From NCBI RefSeq assembly GCF_030272615.1, contig NC_081415.1:365559667-365623666 (forward strand): a DNA stretch of 64,000 bases, written 5' to 3'. The stretch is from Cryptomeria japonica (Eukaryota; Streptophyta; Pinopsida; Cupressales; Cupressaceae). Below, one piece after another: positions 1 to 10,738 of this stretch. The notes below the pieces were generated by a model, which worked only from the letters and a program-made list of their open reading frames with translations, was not told the DNA's origin and did not search any database. Positions within the stretch are counted from its first letter, which is position 1; every line of letters begins with the position of its first letter. A program made the position numbers and the translations under genes.

Positions 1-360
1 CGACTTGTCAACACATTTTCTTGAGTATAGCCTTTCTTTTACTCAAATTAAATCCTCTTTTTTTGGTGGCATACTTAGAGTCGATGATGTGACCTTCCTT
101 GCCACATGCGTCAGCTATAACTAAGTAGCTCACTCAACTAACAGTAGTGGTATTAATAACCTCGATCTTGGAGATCGTCTATCTCCACTTCCCCTGCATC
201 GTGACCCTTTGTTCTTGCTCCTTTGACACTCTTAAGCGATCAAATCGGTCCTTTATCGATATAACTGAATTGTATCTTATGATGCCTTTCAAAACAAAAT
301 TAGTATAAGTAATGGCTCTGTTTGTAAAGCATTTGGTTATCTGAGAAAGTTAAGCTCATT

Positions 361-1018
361 ATGGATACTCCGCTAGGGCTTGTAGAGCTTAAGCGTCAAA
401 TGGCTTTTATAGGGGACATCAAAGAAGATAAATTGAAAGCCATTCCGGTCTTTCCAAATGTCATGGTTATTTGAGTGGTCAAGAAAATTATTGGGGAGGA
501 GTATATTCAGAATGAGGACCGCACTAGGGCCAATTCTGATATAACGACAATATTCTTAGCGGTGGCCTTGCATTGTGAGAGGGACAAGGAGGTGGTGCTG
601 AAATAATGCAGAAGCATCTTTAAGAAGGAACTGTTGGGTCAACTGGAGAGGGTGGTCTTTAATGTGGACGAGGAGTTAATTGTTCCCTAAGCCCCACAAC
701 TATGATAGACTCATAGGGAAAAACAACTCGATGCCTAGATTTCCAATCTTGAAAATTGAAGATGAGGTTGCCTTTGCGGCCTACAATCTGATAAGGTAGA
801 GGAATTTTTCCTTTCTTATGTGGCTTTTGCATGTCAGAAAACCACCGTGTAATAGGTGGTTGGCCAACTATCTCGAGGCAGAAAATATTGAAGTTGTTCC
901 TAATGATATGGAGATCCCCTCTGACCCTGCCTCTAGCCCAGATGATCTTCCTGCTAGCTCAGGGATGGCAGAAAGTAAGGCGCAGTCAAGAAGGTGTCGG
1001 GCCTCTCCCAAATCCTAA
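361..1018 (+). pseudogene. Unidentified broken reading frame
   Basis: From the ATG at 361 the reading frame gives protein-like sequence (MDTPLGLVELKRQMAF at the start) broken by TGA near 472, TAA near 604 and further stops after 686. Coding character resumes in another frame at 818-1018, with a Ser/Pro/Asp-rich end. Composition is that of a real protein: charged, few low-complexity runs. I do not recognise the family. It may be an accessory ORF of an old retroelement, since nothing around it looks like a host gene. Stops and at least one frame change show that it is dead. The function is unknown. Confidence 0.4.
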
Positions 1019-1390
1019 GAAGTGATCCCTAACGGCAGTATAGTTGTTGTGTTTCTCTCTGGTTTATTTTATCGTTACTTATGGTTCTGAATGGTTTACC
1101 GTGATACTTAAAACTGTTTAAATTTTTATTTTGGACATAAGTTACACAGACATTTGGGTGATTAGGTTAACATTTTATCTAGCTTAGATATGTTATTTCT
1201 ATTTCTAGCTCAGTATTTTTCTTTATTTCATTGTCTGCTCTGAGTTGATTGCATTGTCAAAAAATTTGCATGATTTAACTGGTCCTACTTGTGGGTAAAG
1301 CGGATAATTTTGTGAAAACAAATCTCCCTACAGTAATTTTCAAGTTTTGGCTTTCTGCGGTGAGCCATAGCTCCTTCCTTTTATATATAT

Positions 1391-1392
<2 letters not shown>

Positions 1393-1467
<75 letters not shown>
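1393..1467. repeat. (CA)n microsatellite
   Basis: About 37 uninterrupted AC dinucleotides, bordered on the left by a short TA run and on the right by ATAT. The length and purity suggest a polymorphic locus. The apparent Cys-Val reading frame on the minus strand is an artefact of this repeat. Confidence 0.98.
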
Positions 1468-1471
<4 letters not shown>

Positions 1472-2318
1472 GGCATAGATGATATATACAAATGTATCTA
1501 AATGTATAGGCAGAGGTAGGCAGGGTTGGTTGCTACTCTGAGATTGGTTTGAAAGGCCTGGGACTGAGACTCATTTAAAAAAAATAGCAGACATATCTCA
1601 CGATGAATGTCTGGCCAATTTTGAATATCAATTTATATAATTATCTTTCCTACTTTCGGTTATGCTTGGTTCTGGTATAAGAGTGAATAGTTGTTTTAAG
1701 ATCTTTCCTGATGACTCAAATAGGCTAGTGGGAAGGAAAACGAATCTGTTTATATAAATAGAATAGGATTGAAACTTGCTATGGGTAGTGATATGAATTT
1801 AAGCTCTTTTAGGAGGATAGATTTCCTTTCCTCTCAAATCCATGCTTTTTTATTTCTCTATTTGACTTAATTATATTAAAGATGATAGCCTGGAGCTTAT
1901 AGGATATGTTAATGATCTGGGTAGGGTTACTTCCCATAGTGCTATTGTAACCTGGGTAATATTTCATCTTGTAGTCAACATCAAAAGGACTTATGTGTTG
2001 TCTCAATATAAAATATACCATGGTTGTAGTAGCAGATGTGGAAGATGTTAGGCAAGCCAGGTTATCTGAAAGTTGTATGTTTATTGGCTAACAATTCATG
2101 AAGTGGTTTGTTGTAGGGCAGTGTTGAGAATTTCTTGCAGGTATCAAAGATAGAAGAAAGTCTGGGTTTCCAGATAACTGAGGAAAGACATCAATAGAAG
2201 GGATGGCAGAATGTTGATACAAGAAGTCCCTCGAGGGAGGACCATCGCTACAAAATGTGTTAAGCATCTAGACCTGTAGGTGCATGCTTAGTTCAGGAAG
2301 ATAGATTAAAATGGTCAC

Positions 2319-2365
2319 GATGTAATCATAAATGATGTTAAGGTGTCATGATGTAATCATAAATG
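2319..2365. repeat. Short direct repeat, 31-bp period
   Basis: The 16-bp word GATGTAATCATAAATG occurs at 2319-2334 and again at 2350-2365, separated by TGTTAAGGTGTCAT-like sequence that resembles the bases before the first copy. This is a small tandem duplication. Confidence 0.8.
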
Positions 2366-3974
2366 GCCATTATCTAACTGGACTTAATGTCCCAGGAAAG
2401 GTCAGAGGTTTTCTCCTCTTCACTCTTTCTTATCGGCGCCTGCACTGAGCGAAGAATGTAATGTAATGTAATTTTGTTTATAATCTAATAAAATATTCTA
2501 GCTTTGGCCTTTTACCGATAAAAATAAATGAAATAAATAAATAAATAATCAATTTGTCAAATAAATTAATTATTTTCCCTATTCTTCTAAATTCAATTAA
2601 ATCATTAATTCTTCTAAGTCTCACTTAGCTAATTAATTCCAATTAATTAACTTGACCAAAGTGATTCCTACAAATCATTTCTTCTAATCCTCACTTAGCC
2701 TAATTAATTCTTCTAGAAGCTTGATTATCATTATTCCTTAATTTTTAATTCCTCCACTCATTCTCTCTCCTCTTGTCAAATCCTCCTAACTTTCCCACTT
2801 GCTCTCTAATCTCTCATTAATCCACCTAATCTCCCCTCTTAATCATTTGCACAATCCTAATCACCATGTTTAGGAGCAAGTCAACCATTTTCCATAAATG
2901 GTTTGTCCCCTCTCACCTTCCAAACCTTAAATGCACAAACTTTAGTCCTTTCAAAGATTTCAAATTCTTCCATTTCCCCATGCTCTCTCATTTCCCAAGG
3001 AATTTTACTTCCCTTTTCTCTCTTCTTTCTCCCATGCAATCCATTATTTGAGAATTTTTAATTCTCTTATCCTCCCCCAAGGAGTTTTAAATTCTTTTTT
3101 ATCCTCCCAATGTACTTGGGGATCTCTTCCCCATGTACCTTGAGGTGTGTGGAGACAATAAATGCCTTTATGGCAAATCTCTTGAATCCCATACCTTGTC
3201 CTCCCAATCCATTCCATCATTTTTCTTCAATCCTCACCCTTCATTCCAAATCAATCTTGGCCCTCCATTTCTCCCTTCTCAAATCTCTAAATTGGGGTCT
3301 CCTCCCCTTCATTTAATATCCATCATTTGTGCAATCTTATGTTGTTTGACTAGAGATAGAACCATCTACATAGCATCTTCATTATAGTGAATTTAGGCCT
3401 CCATACTTAGTAATTCTCATTATCCATATACTCATCCATCTAGCCATCATCAATGTTGTTGTGTTGTGGAGAGCATTCCACAAATACATTTGGGACCAAT
3501 CCAAACGATTTGAGGAGGGGTGCATTCTCAACTTCATCCAAGGTCTAATCGAAGGAACAAGTGGCTTCATTGAGAAGGTAGAAGATTTTTTTGTGTTCTA
3601 TTTGAAAGTTTATGTTTATTTGGTTTTAAACTAACCTTCTCACCATTTTTTTAATTTCCCTTGGTTCAGTTTGTTCAAGAAACTCCTCTTGGAGGTAGAT
3701 GTCTTTTGAGCAAATATTTCTTCTCCTCCAAGGATCCTATTTATAGTTGTTGCAAGATATCTGTTTTTCAACTATCTTATCCTTGCTTGAAGAGTATTAC
3801 CTCTTTGACTTGGATTTACGACATTGTTGCCTAAAGGATATATCCTTAGTGTTGAGGGGGGGGTATCCTTGTTTATAGCTTTCTTAAGACATCAACATAG
3901 GGCAATGTTGACATATTAAGAGGGGGGCACCCATAGTGCTCCCTTTGTACCATATTGTACCATATATTTGCATG

Positions 3975-4307
3975 TCGTAAATGAGGTGTTCATCCTCAGA
4001 ACCAGAGGAAATAAACTCTTAGAGAGATATGCTTCACACCCGAAACTAGACGCAACATTGATATGTCTTAGGCAAGGCACAACATCAAAACTAGAGAAAA
4101 TAAACTCTTACATAGGATGTCCTCAAAACCAAGCATGTATCTGTCTCAATCGTGGTTACACATTCTCAAAACCAAAGGAAACAAACTCTTAGAGTGAGAT
4201 GTTCTCGAAGCCAGACATTTTCCTCTTAGCATTTGCATTTAATTTACATGTCTTAAACAAGTTGATGCACGCTTCAAGCCAGAGGAAACAAACTCTTATA
4301 CGGGGTG
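3975..4307. repeat. Degenerate tandem array, about 80-110 bp units
   Basis: The core CCAGAGGAAACAAACTCTTA recurs with changes near 4003, 4092, 4171 and 4279, each preceded by an AAACCA or AAGCCA word. The array is cut by the Gypsy element at 4308. Related sequence (ACTTGAAACCAAACATC) continues directly after the element at 20898, so the target was this array. Confidence 0.7.
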
Positions 4308-4312
4308 CTATA
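4308..4312. repeat. Target-site duplication, left copy (CTATA)
   Basis: CTATA directly precedes the first TG of the left LTR. The same five bases follow the last CA of the right LTR at 20893-20897. The match fixes both ends of the element. Confidence 0.93.
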
Positions 4313-5456
4313 TGTGTGTGTGAAAAAGTGGTCTGTAGCTGTAAGCACAACACTTCAATTAAGTCATTATATATATGGTTAGTAATCAATAATCAATAAG
4401 TAATAAACCATAACAAAGTGACTAATTGCCTTCTAAAAGATGTGAGTATAAGATTGCTCTCAAATTTATATAAGCAATACCAATGACTAGACTACACCAA
4501 GACGAAGGATTTAATCTATATGATATTAACTATATGGATGCAAAATGGATGAATAATTCAAGCAAATAACGGATTCAAGCAACATGGATGAATAAAACTA
4601 AATATGGATGCAAATAATCTAAAAAGCACAATGATCTTCAATGACCCCAGAGCGAAATTAGCGTGATAATAATCTCCAAGCATGTTCTCAAAAATCTCTG
4701 AGGTGAATTGAAATGAGAGCTGAAAACTGCATTTATAGAGAATTACAAGAGAAAAGGCTCAATTTAGGATTCATGGAAAATAATTGAGAAATCAGGTTCA
4801 GTTAACCTTGAGATAGATTCCAATTATAGTTTAATTGAAATGCATTCAAATAAGAAGTTCAAGTTGCATTATAAATAAGGTTTAATTAATTCCATGCATT
4901 TGTGATAAAAATAGATAATTCCATGCATATATTTGATTTATTCAAGAAAAAGGTCTTTTCAATACAACTGAACTTCTTTTTCTGAAAAGTTTTGAGTTTC
5001 AATTTTACAGAATAATTCAATAATTCAATTTAATTGCTTTTCTGATTTCAAGTTCTAAATTTAGAAAAAGAAATAATATCTCAAATTTGATTTCTCTCGC
5101 AATTCAATTCTTTTTGTTTAATTTCAATTCAACTCTTGCTTTGTGATTAATTCCTCTTTTGTAATAAATTAATTCCTTTTGCATGATTAAATGGCAAATT
5201 TATTAATTAATTAAATTTGCAAAGATATTTAATAAATTAAAATAGGATAATTGATCAAAATGATATTCTTAGAAATTATTCAATTAATTAAATAAATATT
5301 TAATTAATATTGAGTAATTGATTTGTCATGTGATATTTGATGATTAAAGAATTAATAATGTGCTCAAGGTTGATTTAATTGCCTTTGGTTAGGACCTTGG
5401 TGATGTTGTCAAGATTAGGGGCCCATGGTTTAGATGACCATTTTTAGGGTATGACA
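4313..5456 (-). repeat. 3' LTR of the Tat-type Gypsy element
   Basis: This is 1144 bp, starting TGTGTGTGTG and ending GGGTATGACA on the plus strand. It aligns along its whole length with 19796-20892. It carries about 17 bp near 4484-4500, about 17 bp near 4563-4580 and about 10 bp near 5290 that the other LTR lacks. A TATAAATG sequence on the minus strand (4730-4737) matches the TATA position of the other LTR. Confidence 0.95.
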
Positions 5457-5471
5457 TTTGCCCCTTTTTGA
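5457..5471 (-). other. Polypurine tract (plus-strand primer)
   Basis: On the minus strand AAAAAGGGGCAAA lies directly before the first base of the 3' LTR, as expected for the RNase H-resistant primer of second-strand synthesis. Its place fixes the orientation of the element. Confidence 0.85.
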
Positions 5472-5532
5472 ATTAATGTGCAAGCAGTGCGTTGGTTCAA
5501 AGAATGTGTGATGTCTAGGAGATACCAGTTCT

Positions 5533-6063
5533 GAACTTGATTGATCACGAACCAGATGAAGAGTGAGGTGTTTAGCTTGTTTCAAAGCGACGAAGCTGAA
5601 AGAAGTCTGATTAAAGTGATACCATTCCCGAACTTGATTGAACTTAAGAACGATAGAAAACAAAAGGTACCGAACTTGAACTTGATTGATCAAGAAGTGG
5701 ATCTTACTGATCTAGAATTTGATTGATCTAGACACAGCGAGTGATGATAAAAATTGATCTTGAACTTGATTGATCAAGATACGATGAGTGAAGATAAACT
5801 GTCCAACTTGATCCAAAGCGATGAATACTGAACACCTGCTTAGATTGAGTGTGATCAAAGATACTCTTTAAACCCTTGATTGAGTTTAAACGAATAATCA
5901 GCTTGATGAAAAGCGATGAAATTGATTAACGTTAAGAGATTAATTCAGATGAAAGACAAATATCAGCTTGATTTGAAGTGATGAAACTGATATGCCCCTA
6001 GCAATTGATTCGATTCAGATGATCGAGAGATCTCAACTTGATATGAAGCGATGAAGCTGAGAT
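5533..6063. repeat. Array of degenerate hairpin-like repeats in the element's 3' region
   Basis: Five related units lie at 5571-5601, 5804-5828, 5896-5927, 5961-5992 and 6030-6063. The shared core is AGCTTGATNNGAAGCGATGA with a reverse-complementary flank (AGCTT against AAGCT). Units 4 and 5 form a tandem pair of about 70 bp, each followed by ATGCCC and AGCAAT words. Between them the word CTTGATTGATCAAG, itself nearly palindromic, recurs near 5535, 5632, 5680 and 5771. No coding frame is supported here. Confidence 0.65.
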
Positions 6064-7172
6064 GCCCTTTAGCAATAATGATTGATTGATTTTCTTTAGT
6101 TAAAAATATTTTGCTTGACTTTTGATAAAGATTTGTAAATTTTCTTGACATGTGAAGATGTGAGGTCATAAGGTCACGAGTATGCCCCCTCGGGAGCGAA
6201 ATCAAAAGATAGTGAGGGTACATGATTATAGGCAATTGTGTAGCAAAAATAAGTTATTTGAGCATAAATTTATTCTGAGGAATTTTTTGAAGATTCGGTG
6301 TTGATTGATGAGATTAGCGCAGAGTTGATTGTAAAGTTGATGTGTAGAATTGAAATTGATATTCAGCGTTGAAATTGAGCGCAATTTGAAGATAGAATGA
6401 GCATTTGATAAAAAGAGCGCTAAGTGGGCCAAATTGTGAAATTGACTAGCAAAATGATCTCGAATTTCGACTTCGATCTCGAAAATGGAATCAGAACAAT
6501 TAGCTAAGGCTACAATTTTCATGTCCATCGAAGCAAGTTAAAAAATTAGGGTTTTGGCTATATATGGGACAAAAGTGTCATTTTCAAATCATTTTAACCC
6601 TCCAAGTTTGAAAATTCAAAAAGCCTTCTGCGAAGTAAATGGTGGTCCCTACTCGTACGCATTGATTCAAGCGCCAGAGACGTCATAATCGACCCCGAAA
6701 CTATGAGCCAACGGTAAGTGATCGATCTTAAGCCTCTTTATGTTTTCAATTTTGAATTTTTCTGCTCATTTTTTAAGTTTTTCGCATGTTTGGGGTCGGG
6801 TTTTACGTTTTACCATGCGAGACAGGATTCTATCTCGTATGAGTAACTGTTAAATTTTAGTTTGTCATTTAAAGCCCTTAGAATTGTCGTTCGGACCCTA
6901 CCTTCGTATCGTATGACATGTCTATAAAAAGACCATTTTGTCGTGTGATGTTTGATATTTTGTTGTATGGGAATGTTTTATCCTACGAGAGCCATTCCTG
7001 ACTCGTACAAGATGTTGCCCTTCCATGTTTTGTCGTTTGGGAAACAGTGAGCATTTTTGAAGGTCTAAACGTGAAATTTTGATTTTGCACTCGACTTAGT
7101 TGGATTTTCGTGATGTTTTACTTCTCTTGTAGGCTCATTTGGAATATTATCTGATGCTTCGTTGTTAGGTTT
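6064..7172. other. Non-coding stretch 5' of the antisense PMD gene
   Basis: No coding frame is supported. Bases 6640-7040 hold several words of the type CTCGTACG, CTCGTATG and TCCTACGAGA. They resemble the TCGTACGAC repeats of the element's leader, about 11 kb away. TTTTTGCAGGTTCAA at 7171-7185 looks like a splice acceptor just before the PMD reading frame. Confidence 0.45.
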
Positions 7173-9057
7173 TTGCAGGTTCAATTACCTCTTGTGCTTT
7201 TCAAATGCGTTTATCCTCCCACCATGACATTAGTACGACTGTTATCAGAGGTTGATCAAGTTCATATTGATTTGTGCAGTTTGACTCATCTTCGTGGTTT
7301 ACCAGATATCCATGTGAATCACGGTATGCTCACAGCATTGGTTGAGCGTTTCCATTCAAAGCATAACATGTTTCATTTGCCAGTGGGGGAGTTGATTATC
7401 ACTCCTCGGGATGTATATAGGATCCTCCATATCCCTTTTGTTGGGGATAAGGTGGATTACGATTCAGGACACCTTCCAGGATTACAAGCAGTGAGGCATG
7501 TCTTCAGGGACCCCGACATTTTGACCCGTTCCATTAGTTGGGACATTATGATGAGCAGATACAGTGAGGAGTTTCCTGTGGCGTGTGTTCTAGTTGGATT
7601 TATCAACTGTTTTCTAGATGCTAGATAGAGGACAATAGGGTTTCCAGTGTGGTTGGGGCAGGATGCTGATGAGATTGATGGAGACCCCTCAGAGGCTTGG
7701 CTGGGGTTGTTGCTTATTGGCACACATGTATCGCGAGATGCATGAGATTGTATATAGAGATGGCAAGAGCATGGCCGCAAGTGTATTTATTTTACAGGTT
7801 TGGGCTTGGGAGCATCTTTCCGTTTATCGACTGATAGTAGATGATAGTAGAGAGCTTGGGAAGCCGATTATATATAGGTATGTCAGTTATGTCACACAGC
7901 CCCATCTGAGCAAGACAGATTTTTGGCGGTGGCAGTTAGACGATTTGATAGTCGTAGCGTGGAGACCTTACAGAGGTTTGGAGCCATGGGATGACTGGTG
8001 ACTGGTTCGCAGGGACCTTTTTGTTATGCGCCCACTTATTGGGAGATCGCAGACTATTGTTGAGCGGTTCCTTGTATCACGGGTGATGAGGTAGTATGGT
8101 AGGCCTCAGGGTATCTCGCATGAGTATACAGCTTATGCACGTTATGCGAATGAGGAGAGACAAGGATGGTCTCCATGATTGTCCTATGCCTTAGCTATGC
8201 AGGAGCTGACTGCTCTACAACGCCTTAGATGGGACTATATGGATGATGTTGCAGATGCGAGGGTATTGCCCCAGTACAGAGAGTGGTTCTAGTAGCATCC
8301 TTTTCTTAGGTTTACAGATCCGAGTGAGCAGGCACCTCGTATAGAGGATATTGAGGATGATGCTCCCATGCCAGGATAGGGACAGGGTCAAAGGCAGGGC
8401 CAGAGATAGAGAGCCAAGGCTCTGAGGCGGACAGGTGGTGATCCTGGTGCTAGTAGTAGAAGGGTTCCAGCTAAGGATGGACAACAGAGGGGTGAGGGCA
8501 CATCCCTTGGGAGAGTAGGAGTGAGATTGGGCAAAGCTGAGGAGGAGTGAGCAGCTCCAAGACAGGTCCAGCAACGGAGGGATGAGCAAGGTAGTATTGG
8601 AGGTGGAGATGGGGGTGGAGAGCCTGCAAGAGAGCAGGAGACGAACGCAAGGCGGTCGATGAGAGCCCGTCTTGCAGAGCTGCAGTCACAGTTGACAGTG
8701 GCTCAGACTCAGTTGGCGGAGCGAGACCGGCAGCTTGCAGAGGTGAGGGCTGAGTGATATCATCAGCTTACAAAGTTGAGAGTAGAGCGTGATCGACAGT
8801 TGGCTGAGCTAAGAGCAAAGAGCGATCGTCAAGTCGCGGCGATGAGAGCGGAGCGAGACACCCTCCAGCAGGAGGTTTTGCATCAGAACAGCAGGGCAGC
8901 CTACTATGTTGCAGCATATAGCGTGGCAGTTCCAGTAGCACAACAAGTGATCCCCTATTCACAGTATATGGCACGCTCAAAGGGAGCTCGGGAACCTCGA
9001 CAGGATCTCGGTCATCAGGCTCCTCCTCCTCCACCAGGCAATGAGGGAGAGGCCTAG
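7173..9057 (+). pseudogene. Antisense plant-mobile-domain (PMD) gene inside the Gypsy element, broken
   Basis: This gene runs opposite to gag-pol. The first part (ATG at 7224, frame to TAG 7626-7628) has the PMD signature: MFHLPVGELIITPRDVYRIL, followed by a PFVGDKVDYDSG segment. After a frame change near 7640-7690 the domain continues (LGWGCCLLAHMYREM, then ILQVWAWEHLSVYR, typical of the PMD C-terminal half). The same frame runs to TAG 9055-9057 through a Gln/Arg/Gly-rich linker and a coiled coil of about 80 residues (RLAELQSQLTVAQTQLAERD and onwards), ending in a PPPPP stretch. That frame holds nine premature stops at 7999, 8092, 8176, 8290, 8293, 8377, 8407, 8548 and 8755, all TAG or TGA. 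PMD proteins occur both in host genes (MAIN-like) and in transposable elements; antisense extra ORFs are known in Tat-lineage elements. The function is unknown, and capture from the host is inferred. Confidence 0.8.
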
Positions 9058-10738
9058 AGCTAGATATTCTTTTTGTTGCTCGGATTTTTTTTAATAGACA
9101 CACCCATTTTTTTGTAGCCTATACAATTCTTGCTCCGATGGGAGTTTGTATATGTCATTCGACATCATTTTGTACTCTTAGACTTGACATGATATATATA
9201 TATATATACACGAGATCCGATTTGACTTCATCGTACTTGTGTTGATTCGTTTATGAGATGTCTTTTATATGCTTTATTCTATATGTATGCATTTCTTTTC
9301 AATATGAATGTATGTAATGCAAATGATTATAGATGTCTATATTTGTTTCTTTTCATATGCAAATAAATGAATGAGTATGAGTAATGAGTAATGAGTAATG
9401 AGTAATGCAATATTTTCATTTTTCTATGCAATAAGATGAATGCAGATGAGTGAATAATGAAATGTATGAATCTATATTAAATGTTTATGTATGCAACTAA
9501 ACATCTCAAAACACAAATACTCGATCGAAGAAATGATGATAAATAGACCACTTAGCATAAGAAATGATGATGCTTTCAGCTCTCATTCAGAAGATAAAGA
9601 GATTATTACCATACCGAAATCACTCTAAATTCACAAAAATGCAGAATGATATGCAAAATGATATGCGAAATGCAACCTAAACCTAGTCACTAGATTTAAA
9701 ATGCTTAAGATTTATCACCGAGCATAACGAACACAATAGGCATGTTAGAGTTCCTTTCTTTTTCAATGTGAAATATGTATTATCTTGTCCGCAATGACCC
9801 TTTTTTCATTCATATCGTTGGACAGATTTCGCAGGGACCCGAATTGCATCATAAAGAAATTCCCTCAAAACAAACAAAGAAATGATATGGACCTCCCTGT
9901 AGCATACAAATAAGAGGAGTCGAGGTATGTGAGGCGATTTCACCTTGTTGTGAAGGCTCTTATCACAGACACCCAGGTAATTTAGATGTTTCCAGATCAT
10001 TGGGATCATTCCTACAAGCAGAAAACAAAGAAAATATTATGCCCCCAATCCTTGCTCCTCTTAGTCACAAAAGACTTCCTCGAGTTACTAAGAGGGATAA
10101 TAATCGAAAACCAATATAAAAGATAGCACACAAAGAAAATTTGCATTCATAGCTCAAACCGTTTAGTGATTGTTTTCCGTTATGTTGTTTTGCTTGTTTA
10201 CTCAGTGATAAAAACTCTTTGGTAGTTAGGAGACAGGTGACTGACTCAGAGTGGATGACCATGATTCACTGATGGAAAGATGACTTGGTTGACACTGCTT
10301 AGGATATGTAATATGTTCTATCAATTAACCTAAGACTAGGATGTTGATCAGTTTCAAGTCACGAGGGTTCCAACGAACCAAGATGTCACAAAAGTGACTG
10401 AAATATATGTACAAGCGAAAGCAAAGATGCAGGAAAGCAGGAAATGCCAATGTTGCGTTGATAGATGGAGTGCGCAAGTACAAGAGGCGCGCCTGTTTGC
10501 CAGGTTTTCATCTGCTTGGCAGAGATTCATTTCTTTTTTTACCAATGTGCCTGTTTACCAAGTTTTCACCAGGGCATTTTCTCTCTTTATTTTTTTTTTC
10601 TCTTTTTTCTTTCTTTTTTTTTTGTATTTTATGATTTTTCTGATATTTTTTTCTTTTTTTCTTTTCAGGACTTTTTTTCAATTTTTAGGATTTCTTCAGG
10701 AGTTTTTCCAATTGTACATGTTGATAGCATAGAGAATG
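9058..10738. other. Non-coding stretch between the PMD gene and integrase
   Basis: No supported gene. It contains a TA run at 9191-9209, tandem GAGTAAT heptamers at 9373-9406 and, at 10568-10690, a T/C-rich tract of about 120 bp that reads as a purine-rich tract just downstream of pol on the minus strand. The Phe-rich frames over that tract are composition artefacts. Confidence 0.5.
9373..9406. repeat. Heptamer repeat (GAGTAAT)n
   Basis: GAGTATGAGTAATGAGTAAT and on: about five tandem 7-bp units in the element's 3' region, close to a dinucleotide TA run at 9191-9209. Confidence 0.85.

Larger units (their letters stand above)
1..3974. other. Non-coding repeat-derived stretch
   Basis: Apart from the broken frame at 361-1018 and the CA microsatellite, no gene is visible. 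Bases 2400-2520 look like a retroelement LTR end, with an AATAAAATA-type polyadenylation region after a GTAATGTAATGTAAT run. Bases 2560-3440 are a T/C-rich tract with repeated TTCTTCTAA and CACTTAGC words and no supported coding frame. Confidence 0.4.

Noticed and set aside
1275-1466. Minus-strand frame of 63 codons with a long Cys-Val run
   Set aside because: It is the translation of the CA microsatellite, with no protein-like sequence elsewhere.
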